Part shown: positions 1 through 8,233 of the stretch, piece by piece
Layout: each line of letters opens with the position of its first letter
How positions within the stretch are numbered: position 1 is the first letter of the stretch
From: an uncultured Marinobacter sp.
GTDB taxonomy: Bacteria; Pseudomonadota; Gammaproteobacteria; Pseudomonadales; Oleiphilaceae
Length of the DNA: 64,000 nt
Assembly: GCF_946886895.1 (NCBI RefSeq)
Contig: NZ_CAMPJO010000002.1
Span: 62,001 to 126,000 of the forward strand
Direction: 5' to 3'
Program-made: the position numbers and the translations under genes
Notes under the pieces: generated by a model
Database searches by the model: none
Told to the model about the DNA's origin: nothing
Seen by the model: the letters and a program-made list of their open reading frames with translations, nothing else

Positions 1-856
1 CGTAGAATTCCTGCCAGTTGATCTCACCGAAATCGTAATGGCCACGTTCTTCATTCCATTTCAGGTCCGGATCGGGCGCGGTGCAGCCCAGGAATTCAAG
101 CTGCGGCACCGTCTGGTCAATGAACATCTGGCGCAGTTCGTCGTTGCTCTTGCGCTTGATCTTCCAGGCCAGGGACTGCTGGGAGTTCGGGGACTCGTCA
201 TCGTGCGGGCCGAACATCATCAGGGATGGCCACCACAGACGGTTGATCGCGTCCTGCACCATGGCTTTCTGCTCGTCGGTACCTTCACGCATCATGTCCA
301 GCAGGATCTGGTAACCCTGACGCTGGTGGAAACTCTCTTCCTTGCAGATACGTATCATGGCGCGGGAGTAGGGGCCGTAGGAGGTGCGCTGCAGCACCAC
401 CTGGTTGACGATGGCGGCGCCATCCACCAGCCAGCCAACGGCGCCCATGTCGGCCCAGTTCAGGGTCGGGTAGTTGAAGATGCTGGAATATTTGGCTTTA
501 CCCTGATGCAGCTTCTCGATCTCTTCATCGCGGTCCGCGCCCAGGGTTTCCATGGCGCTGTAGAGGTACAGGCCATGACCGGCCTCATCCTGGATCTTGG
601 CCATCAGCTGGAGTTTGCGTTTCAGGGTGGGGGCGCGGGTCACCCAGTTGCCTTCCGGCAGCATGCCGACCACTTCGGAGTGGGCGTGCTGGGAGATCTG
701 GCGAACCAGGGTCTTGCGGTAGCCTTCAGGCATCCAGTTCTTGGGTTCGATCTTGGTTTCGGCGTCGACCTTTTCCTGAAACTCGCGCTCTTCAGGCGAC
801 ATCTCTTCTTTGGTCTTCAGGCGCTTGGCGCCAGTTTCAACGAGCTGGGCGTACAT
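1..856 (-). CDS. paaA: Phenylacetyl-CoA epoxidase catalytic subunit PaaA (C-terminus cut by window edge)
   Basis: Catalytic, ferritin-like diiron subunit of the multicomponent oxygenase that converts phenylacetyl-CoA to its ring-1,2-epoxide. The reading frame stays open to base 1, giving about 285 residues; family members run a little over 300, so only the tail is missing. Two E-x-x-H iron ligand motifs are visible: one in 'QDEAGHG' near residue 91 and one in 'KEESFHQRQ'. The C-terminal stretch '[13 protein letters not shown]' is typical of PaaA. The ATG at 856 has a GGAGG 9 nt upstream. It is separated from paaK by 330 AT-rich bases, so it probably heads its own transcript (paaA then paaBCDE outside the window). 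Confidence 0.95.
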   Translation of the reverse strand, partial: MYAQLVETGAKRLKTKEEMSPEEREFQEKVDAETKIEPKNWMPEGYRKTLVRQISQHAHSEVVGMLPEGNWVTRAPTLKRKLQLMAKIQDEAGHGLYLYSAMETLGADRDEEIEKLHQGKAKYSSIFNYPTLNWADMGAVGWLVDGAAIVNQVVLQRTSYGPYSRAMIRICKEESFHQRQGYQILLDMMREGTDEQKAMVQDAINRLWWPSLMMFGPHDDESPNSQQSLAWKIKRKSNDELRQMFIDQTVPQLEFLGCTAPDPDLKWNEERGHYDFGEINWQEFY

Positions 857-949
857 AAACAAATACCTCCGGATCGGGCTTGTCGTTCTGCTATCCGTGA
901 ACAGCGATGCCCTCAGGAACGACTGAAGGCCATTAACTTCATATTATAT

Positions 950-966
950 GATACTGAATAAATATC
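950..966. promoter_or_regulatory. Candidate operator copy 1, GATAC-N7-ATATC type
   Basis: The 17-mer GATACTGAATAAATATC has GATA at one end and its complement TATC at the other. A related 17-mer lies exactly 60 bp further on, with 13 of 17 bases identical. Two dyad-ended copies about six helical turns apart in the paaA promoter region suggest a repressor binding pair. The regulator (PaaX- or TetR-type PaaR) is not in the window, so the assignment is inference. Confidence 0.35.
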
Positions 967-1009
967 AAGATTTGTCTTTGTGTGTCATGTTATGTCTAAA
1001 ATGTTCAAC

Positions 1010-1026
1010 GATACGTATTATATATC
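1010..1026. promoter_or_regulatory. Candidate operator copy 2, GATAC-N7-ATATC type
   Basis: The 17-mer GATACGTATTATATATC matches copy 1 at 950 at 13 of 17 positions, including GATAC at the left end and ATATC at the right end. Low sequence complexity here weakens the case. Confidence 0.35.
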
Positions 1027-1185
1027 TGATATTAATAATAAAAAATATGATACGTGCATGAATGCTATCGAGATCATTGAGAGCAGAGTAAAATTAAATC
1101 GGTCATTTTGGGTGCCGGCGGACAGGCAAGGGCCAGGGAGCCAGCCGCAGTGTCTGCGGACTGGCTCCCTGTGGGTTATGCGGAC

Positions 1186-2496
1186 TTATTTGTTTCGGCG
1201 GTCAAACACACGCTTGGCCTTGCCCTCGGAGCGGGCCAGGCGGTTGGGTTCCATCACCTCGATGCGGGTGCTGATGCCAATGTAGGACTTGATGTGGTGG
1301 GCCAGTTCTTTGGCCGCCGCGGCGCGGCTTTCCGCGCTGTCGGGCGCGCCGGGTTTCAGCTCGGTCCGGATATCCACACAGTCCAGGCTGCCTTCCTTGT
1401 AAACCTCAATCTCATAGTGCGGGGCCAGGGCGTCACATTTAAGCACCTGCTCCTCGATCTGACTCGGGAACACGTTCACGCCGCGAATGATCAGCATGTC
1501 GTCACTACGGCCGGTAATCTTGTCGATCCGGCGCATGGGCCGGGCGGTACCCGGCAGCAAGCGGGTGAGATCCCGGGTGCGGTAGCGAAGAATCGGCAGG
1601 GCGACCTTGGTCAGCGAGGTGAACACCAGTTCACCGTACTCGCCATCAGGCAGCACTTCACCGGTTTCCGGATTAATGATTTCCGGATAGAAATGGTCTT
1701 CCCAGATGGTGGGGCCATCCTTGGTTTCGATGCACTCCATGCCCACGCCCGGGCCCATAACCTCGGACAGGCCATAGATGTCCAGGGCCTGGATGCCGAG
1801 CCGCTCTTCGATTTCGGTGCGCATGGCGTTGGTCCAGGGCTCCGCGCCGAAAATGCCCAGACGCAGGGGCAGCTTGTGGGGGTCGATGCCCTGGCGTTCC
1901 ATTTCGTCGGCGATGTTCAGCATGTAGGACGGCGTGACCATGATGATGTCGGGCTCGAAGTCCTTGATCAGCTGTACTTGTTTCTCTGTCTGACCGCCGG
2001 ACATGGGAATCACGGTACATCCGAGTCGCTCAGCACCGTAATGGGCACCAAGACCGCCCGTGAACAGGCCGTAGCCATAGGCCACGTGCACCTTGTCGCC
2101 AGCGTGACCACCACCAGCCCGGATGGAGCGGGCGACCACATCGGCCCAGGTGTCGATGTCTCCCTGGGTGTAACCGACAACGGTTGGCTTGCCGGTGGTG
2201 CCGCTGGAGGCGTGCACCCGGACGACGTCGGACATGGGCGTGGCAAACATGCCGAACGGGTAGTTGTCGCGAAGATCTGCCTTGGTGGTGAACGGTAACT
2301 TGGCCAGGCCTTCCAGAGAGTTGATGTCCATCGGCTTGAGGCCGATATTGTCAAACGCCTTCCGGTAGAACGGCACGTTGGTGTAGGCGTGGATCAGGCT
2401 CCAGCGCAGGCGCTGCAGCTGTTCGTGGCGGAGCTCGTCAATGCTGGCGGTCTCCATCCGGTCGAGTTTGCCAAGTTTGCGAAGTGGTAGGCTCAT
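1186..2496 (-). CDS. paaK: Phenylacetate-CoA ligase PaaK
   Basis: AMP-forming ligase that activates phenylacetate to phenylacetyl-CoA, the entry step of the aerobic hybrid pathway. The protein has 436 residues, normal for PaaK. The adenylate-forming phosphate loop is seen as 'ASSGTTGKPT' near residues 96-105, followed by the 'DIYGLSEVMGPG' acid/aromatic motif and a C-terminal domain with 'RGVNVFPSQIEE', the PaaK-type hinge. The ATG at 2496 has an AGGA upstream. It lies 53 bp downstream of paaJ and is probably the last gene of the paaG-H-I-J-K transcript. Confidence 0.96.
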   Translation of the reverse strand: MSLPLRKLGKLDRMETASIDELRHEQLQRLRWSLIHAYTNVPFYRKAFDNIGLKPMDINSLEGLAKLPFTTKADLRDNYPFGMFATPMSDVVRVHASSGTTGKPTVVGYTQGDIDTWADVVARSIRAGGGHAGDKVHVAYGYGLFTGGLGAHYGAERLGCTVIPMSGGQTEKQVQLIKDFEPDIIMVTPSYMLNIADEMERQGIDPHKLPLRLGIFGAEPWTNAMRTEIEERLGIQALDIYGLSEVMGPGVGMECIETKDGPTIWEDHFYPEIINPETGEVLPDGEYGELVFTSLTKVALPILRYRTRDLTRLLPGTARPMRRIDKITGRSDDMLIIRGVNVFPSQIEEQVLKCDALAPHYEIEVYKEGSLDCVDIRTELKPGAPDSAESRAAAAKELAHHIKSYIGISTRIEVMEPNRLARSEGKAKRVFDRRNK

Positions 2497-2549
2497 AATT
2501 CTGTCCTGCGTTGTTCTTGTACGGTGGTGTTCTGGCTCGAGCGGTGGCG

Positions 2550-3797
2550 TCAGGCCACCGCATCCGTCCGTTCAATAATGATGGCAATGCCCTGGCCAAC
2601 GCCGATGCACATGGTGCAGAGGGCGTACTGCGCCTTCCGGCCGGCAGCGTGACGACGCTCCAGTTCATTCAGGGCCGTGGTCACCAGTCGTGCGCCGCTC
2701 ATGCCCAGGGGGTGGCCCAGGGCAATGGCGCCGCCGTTCGGGTTCACGTGTTCGGCGTCGTCCGGCAGCCCGAGGTCGCGGGTGACTGCGAGAGCCTGCG
2801 CAGCGAAGGCTTCATTCAGTTCAATCACGTCCATATCAGCCAGCTCAAGACCTGCGGTGGCCAGAACCTTTCGGGTGGCCGGTGCAGGACCAAAACCCAT
2901 GATGCGTGGTTCGACGCCGGCGGTGGCCATGGCAACAATCCGGGCGCGGGGTTTGAGATTGTATCGCTTGAGAGCATCGGCTCCGGCCAGCAGCAGGGCG
3001 CAGGCGCCATCGTTGACACCGGAGGCATTGCCGGCGGTCACCGTGCCGTTTTCACGGAACGGGGTTGGCAGCGAGGCCAGCTTTTCAAGGCTGGTTTCCC
3101 GGGGGTGCTCGTCGGTATCCACCACCAGCGGATCCTGTTTGCGGCGGAGGATGGTCACCGGGGTGATTTCTTTGGCCAGCCGTCCTTCTTTCTGGGCAGC
3201 AGCCGTGCGCTGCTGGCTGCGCAGGGCGAAGGCATCCTGGTCTTCCCGGGAAATGCCGAAGTCGGCTGCGACGTTCTCGGCCGTTTCCGGCATGGAGTCG
3301 ATGCCGTACTGCTTTTTCAGTAGCGGGTTTACAAAGCGCCAGCCGATGGTGGTGTCGAAAATCTCCGCCTTGCGGCTGAACGCGGACTCGGCCTTGCCCA
3401 TCACGAACGGGGCCCGTGACATGGACTCGACGCCGCCGGCAATCATCAACTGGGTCTCGCCAGTCCGGATTGCCCGGGCAGCACTGCCGACCGCGTCCAT
3501 GCCGGAACCGCACAGGCGGTTGATGGTGCTGCCTGGTACGTCCACCGGCAGGCCGGCCAGCAGCAGCGACATGCGGGCCACGTCGCGGTTGTCTTCACCT
3601 GCCTGGTTAGCGCAGCCATAAAGCACGTCGTCGATTTTCGACCAGTCCAGATCCGGGTGACGTTCGGTCAGCGCCTTGATGGGGATGGCGCCCAGGTCAT
3701 CTGCGCGAACAGCGGACAGGGCACCGCCGTACCGACCGATGGGGGTGCGGATGGCATCGACGATGTAGGCGTTTTTAAGGGAAGTGTCGGTGCTCAT
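2550..3797 (-). CDS. paaJ: 3-oxoadipyl-CoA / 3-oxo-5,6-dehydrosuberyl-CoA thiolase PaaJ
   Basis: Thiolase that performs the CoA-dependent cleavages at the end of phenylacetate degradation. It has 415 residues, close to the ~400 of PaaJ/PcaF. The acylated Cys is C96 in 'NRLCGSGMDAV'; 'NPNGGAIALGHPLG' carries the active-site His, and 'CTMCIGVGQG' the second catalytic Cys. The start overlaps the paaI stop as ATGA, so translation is coupled. PcaF of the protocatechuate pathway is a very similar enzyme; the paa context decides the name. Confidence 0.94.
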   Translation of the reverse strand: MSTDTSLKNAYIVDAIRTPIGRYGGALSAVRADDLGAIPIKALTERHPDLDWSKIDDVLYGCANQAGEDNRDVARMSLLLAGLPVDVPGSTINRLCGSGMDAVGSAARAIRTGETQLMIAGGVESMSRAPFVMGKAESAFSRKAEIFDTTIGWRFVNPLLKKQYGIDSMPETAENVAADFGISREDQDAFALRSQQRTAAAQKEGRLAKEITPVTILRRKQDPLVVDTDEHPRETSLEKLASLPTPFRENGTVTAGNASGVNDGACALLLAGADALKRYNLKPRARIVAMATAGVEPRIMGFGPAPATRKVLATAGLELADMDVIELNEAFAAQALAVTRDLGLPDDAEHVNPNGGAIALGHPLGMSGARLVTTALNELERRHAAGRKAQYALCTMCIGVGQGIAIIIERTDAVA

Positions 3798-4240
3798 GCA
3801 GTTTCCTCCGAATGGCGTACGGTGCCACGAACCTCGTAGGAGCGGCCCCGGAACAGGGCAACCTTGCGGCCGTCCTGGTTGGTTAATGTGATGTCGTAAA
3901 CGCCGGTGCGGCCGCCCCGGGCCTGCTCCTCGGCGGTGGCGGTCAGCCGATCGCCTTCCTTGGCGCCGTACATGTAATCAATGCTGCAACCAGAGGCCAC
4001 GGTGGCCCGATCGTAGCTGTTACAGGCAAAGGCAAACGCGGAATCGGCCAGGGTGAACAGGTAGCCGCCGTGGCAGGAGCCGTGGCCCTGGATCATGTCG
4101 CCGGTGACGGTCATGGTCAGTATGGCCTTACCGGGTGCAACGGACTCAATGCTCATGCCCAGGTTCTGGCTGGCCCGGTCCCGGGCGAACATGGCTTTTG
4201 CGCACGCCTCGGCGAGTGTTTGTGGGTCCATCTCGCTCAT
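3794..4240 (-). CDS. paaI: Hydroxyphenylacetyl-CoA thioesterase PaaI
   Basis: Hotdog-fold thioesterase of 148 residues that releases CoA from dead-end aryl-CoA intermediates. The motif 'GHGSCHGGYLFTLADSAFA' contains the helix with the catalytic Asp typical of PaaI. It overlaps the gene on either side by four bases (ATGA with the paaH remnant upstream and with paaJ downstream), so the coupling of the operon survives even though the upstream gene is damaged. Confidence 0.93.
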   Translation of the reverse strand: MSEMDPQTLAEACAKAMFARDRASQNLGMSIESVAPGKAILTMTVTGDMIQGHGSCHGGYLFTLADSAFAFACNSYDRATVASGCSIDYMYGAKEGDRLTATAEEQARGGRTGVYDITLTNQDGRKVALFRGRSYEVRGTVRHSEETA

Positions 4241-4743
4241 GAATAAAACCCCTTCTGTGCAAATGCGTTCTTTCGGAGCAGCAGGGCAGGGCGATAGCGA
4301 TCCTCTGCGTAGCTGTTCTGAAAGTAGGAATTGAACACCGAGTTGGTCACGGCGTAGTTGATGTCGTGGTCGATCAGATCGGCCAGCTCAAAGGCGCCCA
4401 TGGGGAACTGGCCAGCTTCGCGGACGATGGCATCCAGCGTTGCCGCATCGGTGGCCTGTTCCTGCAGCAGACGCAGGCTTTCTGCGTAAAACGGGCGGGC
4501 GACCCGGTTCACGATAAAGCCCGGCGTTGAGGTGGCGTAGACCGGTTTCTTACCCCAGGCCGTTGCCTTGGCGTGCACGGTGTCGGCCACGGCCACGGCT
4601 TTGCTGATGGCCAGGCCCATCACCACTTCCACCAGTGCCATCAGGGGCGCCGGATTGAAAAAGTGCATTGCCACCCGGCGCTCGGGCTTTTTCATGCCGG
4701 CGCCGAGGGCGGCAACTCTGATTTTGGGGTCCAGTGCCGGCAT
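4237..4743 (-). pseudogene. paaH: paaH remnant: 3-hydroxyadipyl-CoA dehydrogenase with an internal deletion
   Basis: The 168-residue frame begins like PaaH ('PALDPKIRVAALGAG') but jumps at residue 17 to 'MKKPERRVAMHFFNPAP', which in the family lies about 110 residues further on. The NAD-binding Rossmann domain is therefore lost apart from its first strand, and the GxGxxG motif is cut. The catalytic 'HFFNP' (H27) and the C-terminal helical part ('TPGFIVNRVARPFYAE') remain. The tail ends abruptly in 'NAFAQKGFYS' where a longer 'GRKSGRGFYDY'-like segment and often a second domain would follow. The junction near 4695 lies in GCCGGCATG, a sequence likely present at both ends of the deletion. The frame is kept, and ATGA coupling to paaI is intact. 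It could not work as an NAD-dependent dehydrogenase; an assembly collapse is the alternative. Confidence 0.8.
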
Positions 4744-4746
4744 GGC

Positions 4747-5538
4747 TTATTTCCCCTTGAAGTTCGGCGTGCGCTTTTCCAGGAAGGCGGCAACGCCTTC
4801 GCGGTAGTCCTCGGTCTGTCCGGCCATGCGCTGAAGGTCCCGTTCCAGGTTGATCTGTTCTTCAAAGGTATTGCCGGCACTGGCGTGCAGCGCGCGCTTG
4901 ATCAGGGCAAGGCCCTTGGTGGGTTGGGTGGCGAAATGGCGGGCCAGTTTCATGGTTTCTTCCATCAACTGCTCGTTGTCCACGCAGCGCCAGATCATGC
5001 CCCAGTTTTCGGCCTGCTCGGCGCTGATCTTGTCGCCCAACAAGGCCATGCCTTTGGCCCGGGCCATGCCGGCCACACGGGGCAGGGTCCAGGTGCCGCC
5101 GGAGTCGGGCACCAGGCCCAGCTTGCAGAAGGCCTGAACAAAATTGGCGGAGCGGGCCGCCAGGGTGATGTCGCAGGCCAGGGCGATATTGGCGCCAGCG
5201 CCGGCGGCGACACCGTTCACGGCACAGAGGACCGGCATGGGCAGGTCCCGCAGGCTGCGCATCAGCGGGTTGTAGTAGTTCTCCAGGGAGGCGCCCAGAT
5301 CCGGCATGGTCTGATCCGGGGATACGCTGCGGTCGGAAAGATCCTGCCCGGCGCAAAAGCCCCGGCCTGCGCCGGTCATCACCAGTACCCGGACAGACTC
5401 ATCCGTGCGCACGGTGCTGATGGCATCGCGCATGCGTTCGTGCATTTCGACATTGAAACTGTTCAGGTTGTCCGGACGGTTCAGGGTGAGCAGAGCCACG
5501 CCCTGATTGATTTCAAGAAGAATGCTCGGCTGAGTCAT
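4747..5538 (-). CDS. paaG: 1,2-epoxyphenylacetyl-CoA isomerase PaaG
   Basis: Crotonase-fold isomerase that opens the aromatic epoxide to the oxepin form. The 263 residues fit PaaG (E. coli 262). 'GRGFCAGQDLSDR' and 'NGVAAGAGANIALACD' form the oxyanion-hole segments, and 'LVPDSGGTWTLPRVAG' is the PaaG-like catalytic loop. The frame is open further upstream, but homology begins at the ATG at 5538, so that start is chosen. It is the first gene of the paaG-H-I-J-K run and lies 3 bp from the paaH remnant. PaaF-type hydratase is less likely given the 'AGQDLSDR' motif. Confidence 0.92.
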   Translation of the reverse strand: MTQPSILLEINQGVALLTLNRPDNLNSFNVEMHERMRDAISTVRTDESVRVLVMTGAGRGFCAGQDLSDRSVSPDQTMPDLGASLENYYNPLMRSLRDLPMPVLCAVNGVAAGAGANIALACDITLAARSANFVQAFCKLGLVPDSGGTWTLPRVAGMARAKGMALLGDKISAEQAENWGMIWRCVDNEQLMEETMKLARHFATQPTKGLALIKRALHASAGNTFEEQINLERDLQRMAGQTEDYREGVAAFLEKRTPNFKGK

Positions 5539-5911
5539 GGCGGTAGAGTCCTGTTGTTTGTGTTGAGGGATAGCTTGGATGGCGTCTTGGACCGGTACGG
5601 CGCTATCGATTGTGGAAAATGAGTATATCTTAGAATTGATACTCGTCAATGATTGTGAGTGACCAGTTTTGTATCGCTTTTGCGTGAGTCGGTGGCGTTT
5701 ATTTTTAAGTCATTGAAATAATTGTAAAAATTACTTTTACGTCTGAAATGATTCTGATTTTCACGGACGTTTTGTGGGTTATTTCTGATTTACGGGCATG
5801 ATAAAACGGTCTGAATAGGATAATGTGATACAAAAAATGGATAAAAATCAATTTTCGGGTCCCATGTTTTGACCGTTCTCAGGTCCGGGTCCGTTTGCCC
5901 AGGAGCGCGTT
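5539..5911. promoter_or_regulatory. Divergent paaG / paaY promoter region
   Basis: No gene is visible. This 373-base AT-rich gap separates the minus-strand paaG start from the plus-strand paaY start and must hold both promoters. It contains a dyad at 5621-5644 (listed separately) and two further GATAC sequences (5638, 5826) in the same orientation as those before paaA. Confidence 0.6.
5621..5644. promoter_or_regulatory. Candidate operator: GAGTAT-N12-ATACTC dyad
   Basis: A perfect 6-bp inverted repeat (GAGTAT and ATACTC) spans 24 bases about 85-105 bp upstream of the paaG ATG. The size and symmetry fit a dimeric repressor site. Which regulator binds cannot be told from the sequence. Confidence 0.4.
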
Positions 5912-6505
5912 ATGCCCAGTTACAGTATAGAAGGCGTTATTCCCGTTGTTCACCCGTCCGCTTATGTTCATCCGACGGCCGTGCTGATCGGTGATGTCTG
6001 GATTGGCCCCGATTGTTACGTGGGGCCGGCGGCGTCACTGCGGGGTGATTTCGGCCGGGTAGTGTTAAAGGAAGGTTCGAATATTCAGGATAACTGCGTG
6101 ATGCATGCCTTTCCCGGCATGGATACGGTGATTGAGAAAAACGGCCATGTGGGGCACGGCGCAATCCTTCACGGCTGCATTGTCGGCGAAGATGCGATGA
6201 TTGGCATGAACGCCGTGGTCATGGACGAAGCGGTGATCGCCCCGCGCTCCATCGTCGGCGCCGGCGCCCTGGTGAAAGCCGGCTTTCAGTGCGAGCCGGC
6301 GTCGCTGATTGTGGGTACGCCGGCAAAAGTGTTGCGCACCCTGAGTGAACGTGAGATCGCGTGGAAGGCGAAAGGAACGGAGGAGTATCAGAGGCTGACC
6401 CGTCGCTCCCTGGCGAGCCTGGAGGAGTGTCAGCCGCTGGCTGAGGCGGAGTCTGACCGGCCCCGGGTCGATGCGGGCAGTTACCAGCCCAAGCATCAGT
6501 CCTGA
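5912..6505 (+). CDS. paaY: Phenylacetate pathway hexapeptide-repeat thioesterase PaaY
   Basis: Left-handed beta-helix protein of the gamma-carbonic-anhydrase family, 197 residues (PaaY of E. coli 196). PaaY hydrolyses toxic CoA adducts formed when epoxide opening fails. Hexapeptide repeats run from about residue 15 to 150, and the three metal-site histidines are in 'DNCVMHAFP' and '[11 protein letters not shown]'. The ATG follows an AGGAGC. It is divergent from paaG across a shared 373-bp promoter region. Plain gamma-carbonic anhydrase YrdA is the alternative, but length and neighbours favour PaaY. Confidence 0.88.
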   Translation: MPSYSIEGVIPVVHPSAYVHPTAVLIGDVWIGPDCYVGPAASLRGDFGRVVLKEGSNIQDNCVMHAFPGMDTVIEKNGHVGHGAILHGCIVGEDAMIGMNAVVMDEAVIAPRSIVGAGALVKAGFQCEPASLIVGTPAKVLRTLSEREIAWKAKGTEEYQRLTRRSLASLEECQPLAEAESDRPRVDAGSYQPKHQS

Positions 6506-6515
6506 GCGGCCTGCC

Positions 6516-7415
6516 TCAGGCCGCTGCCTCTGACTTCAGGGCGTCGTTGATCATGCGGGCGAAATCGTCCGGTGAGTCCTCCTGCAGGAAGTGGCCGCCG
6601 CGCAGGGTGATGTGGGGCTGGCCATGGGCGCCGGGGATGCGGCGCTGCATGTACCGGTCACCGCCACGGGTAATCGGGTCGCCACTGCTGAAGCAGGTGA
6701 TAAACGGCTTGTTCCAGGCTTCCAGTACTTTCCAGGCTGCCCTGTTGGCGGCGCTCGCCGGATCGGAAGGGGACACCGGAACCAGTTTGGGAAATGCCCG
6801 GGCGCCTGCCTTGAAGTCCGCGGTCGGGAACGGTGCCTCATAGGCCGCGAGTTCACGCCGGCTCAGGGTACGCTCGGTGCCCAGTTGTACGATGCGCCCG
6901 ATGGGAAACCAGGGGCTGTGAGTAGCAAAGGCCTTCCACAGCGTGAAAACCGTCGGTACCGGTGTGTCGCCGGTTGGCAGCATGCCATTGCCCACGATGA
7001 TACGCCGGAAGCGCCGGGGGTGTTCCGCCGCCAGCCGTAATCCCAGCAGTGAACCCCAGTTCTGGCACACCAGGGTAATGTCCCGCAGATCCAGTGCTTC
7101 CAGCCAGGAGGTCAACCAGGCCATGTGGCGCTCGTAGCTGTAGTCGTCTACCGACGCCGGTTTGTCGGATTTGCCGAAACCGATCAGGTCCGGCGCCAGA
7201 ACCCGGTGGCCGGCGGCTGCAACCAACGGAATCATGTGACGGTACAGATAGGACCACGACGGTTCGCCGTGCAGCATCAACACCGGCGACGCGCCCTCGG
7301 GCCCCTCATCGACGTAGTGCATCCGGAGACCGGCGGCCACATCAAGGTACTGAGGAGCAAAGGGGTAGTCCGGAAGGCCTGCGAAGCGGGCTTCATCGGT
7401 TCTCAGAATACGCAT
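6516..7415 (-). CDS. Haloalkane-dehalogenase-like alpha/beta hydrolase with Asn at the nucleophile position
   Basis: A 299-residue subfamily-I haloalkane dehalogenase homologue. Visible motifs: 'HGEPSWSYLYRHMIP' (oxyanion loop, residues 49-63), 'LAPDLIGFGKSDKP', the nucleophile elbow 'VCQNWGSLLGL' (116-126), the acid loop 'SSGDPITRGGD' (D246) and the histidine 'GGHFLQED' (H275). In active dehalogenases the elbow reads Q-D-W-G; here residue 119 is Asn (codon AAC, one transition from GAC) and residue 122 is Ser in place of the usual Gly. It may be inactive, may self-activate by deamidation, or may do another reaction. It ends 10 bp from the convergent paaY and seems transcribed alone. Confidence 0.85.
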   Translation of the reverse strand: MRILRTDEARFAGLPDYPFAPQYLDVAAGLRMHYVDEGPEGASPVLMLHGEPSWSYLYRHMIPLVAAAGHRVLAPDLIGFGKSDKPASVDDYSYERHMAWLTSWLEALDLRDITLVCQNWGSLLGLRLAAEHPRRFRRIIVGNGMLPTGDTPVPTVFTLWKAFATHSPWFPIGRIVQLGTERTLSRRELAAYEAPFPTADFKAGARAFPKLVPVSPSDPASAANRAAWKVLEAWNKPFITCFSSGDPITRGGDRYMQRRIPGAHGQPHITLRGGHFLQEDSPDDFARMINDALKSEAAA

Positions 7416-7560
7416 GCCATCGACTGTCCTGACTGATTGGTAGCGTGATTGCCGGGAGGTTCGGGTCTGGAAGCCGCCTTCGACAATCGTCGATCATCAG
7501 GATAAATCAGATGGAAACTTTGTGTGTTTGAGTTGCGTAACAGTGCGTTGCCGGATTGAA

Positions 7561-7809
7561 TCAGGATGCCAGGCTGAGCAGGCGCTCCGGGTCTTCAATC
7601 CGCGACAGGGCCTCGTCGCAGCAGTTGACGGCGCCGCAGTCGTCGGCGGAACACAGGCCAATGGTTTTGCATTGGATGGCCTGCTGGTTGTCTCTCTCAT
7701 TCCGGAAGATCCGGGCGCGGGACAGGATTGAGCGACAGTGGCCGCACTGCAGGGTCGGGACCGCGCTGCCTTCGGCAAGAATGGCCTGATAAGGTGGTTG
7801 TTCAGTCAT
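7561..7809 (-). CDS. Small cysteine-rich protein of unknown function
   Basis: An 82-residue protein. The ATG at 7809 has a strong GGAGGATATC just upstream, so this start is preferred over an earlier in-frame one at 7899. Eight cysteines are present: a 'CGHC' pair near residue 22, then single Cys residues in 'IQCKTIGLC' and a cluster in 'DDCGAVNCCDE'. The CxxC pair suggests a zinc ribbon or iron-sulfur site. There is no signal peptide or membrane segment. Family not recognised. Confidence 0.7.
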   Translation of the reverse strand: MTEQPPYQAILAEGSAVPTLQCGHCRSILSRARIFRNERDNQQAIQCKTIGLCSADDCGAVNCCDEALSRIEDPERLLSLAS

Positions 7810-7882
7810 AGATATCCTCCTGATAGTCCAACATAGGGTCACAAGGTGACAATTCAAAGACAGGGCTGACATGCTGTTCGTG

Positions 7883-8233
7883 TCAGCTGTCCGGATCAAC
7901 CAGTGGCCGTCGGTTGGAGCGTTTGTCGTCCCAGTTCAGTTCCTTCGGGTCGTACCACCCGAGGGCATCAAGCACTTTTTCCCGGGTCATTGGGGAAAGC
8001 GTTGGCCAGAGCTCCTGAAAATCGTCCAGGCCCTGATCCCGTTGCCGCTGCTGCTTGCTCTGGAGCCGGCTGATGATGCGTGGCAGTTGCAGCGCCTCAC
8101 CCAACTGCCCAGGTACCAACACCTCCTGCCCCATAACCTTGCGGCGATGGGTTCTTGCGGCCAGCACCCGGCGCAGTTCGGTCGCTGCGTCCAGCGCCGT
8201 TTCGATACTAAAGCTTTCCAGTTCCAACAACAT
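7883..8233 (-). CDS. Hypothetical protein, 116 residues
   Basis: Soluble, charged, probably mostly helical protein with the distinctive tail 'LDALGWYDPKELNWDDKRSNRRP'. The ATG at 8233 has only a weak AACAGG upstream. It lies 73 bp upstream of the Cys-rich gene and may share its transcript. No family is recognised, and nothing in the sequence points to a function. Confidence 0.6.
   Translation of the reverse strand: MLLELESFSIETALDAATELRRVLAARTHRRKVMGQEVLVPGQLGEALQLPRIISRLQSKQQRQRDQGLDDFQELWPTLSPMTREKVLDALGWYDPKELNWDDKRSNRRPLVDPDS

Larger units (their letters stand above)
857..1185. promoter_or_regulatory. AT-rich promoter region between paaK and paaA
   Basis: No gene is visible in these 329 bases. 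The stretch from about 940 to 1100 is far richer in A/T than the surrounding genes, as expected for the promoter of paaA, which reads leftwards. It carries the sequence GATAC three times in the same orientation (950, 1010, 1049), two of them inside related 17-mers listed separately. A sigma-70 promoter could not be assigned with confidence. Confidence 0.5.

Noticed and set aside
38..961. 307-residue plus-strand open frame
   Set aside because: It is the antisense shadow of paaA, whose frame has two conserved iron motifs; the plus frame has no recognisable domain.
1108..2298. 396-residue plus-strand open frame
   Set aside because: Antisense of paaK; long antisense frames are common in GC-rich DNA and no family is seen.
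4573..5622. 349-residue plus-strand open frame
   Set aside because: Antisense of paaG and the paaH remnant, composed of Gly/His/Ala-rich shadow sequence.
6516..7415. Epoxide hydrolase
   Set aside because: The HGEPSWSYLYR and GGHFLQED motifs are of the haloalkane dehalogenase type, and the Tyr pair of epoxide hydrolases is not seen.
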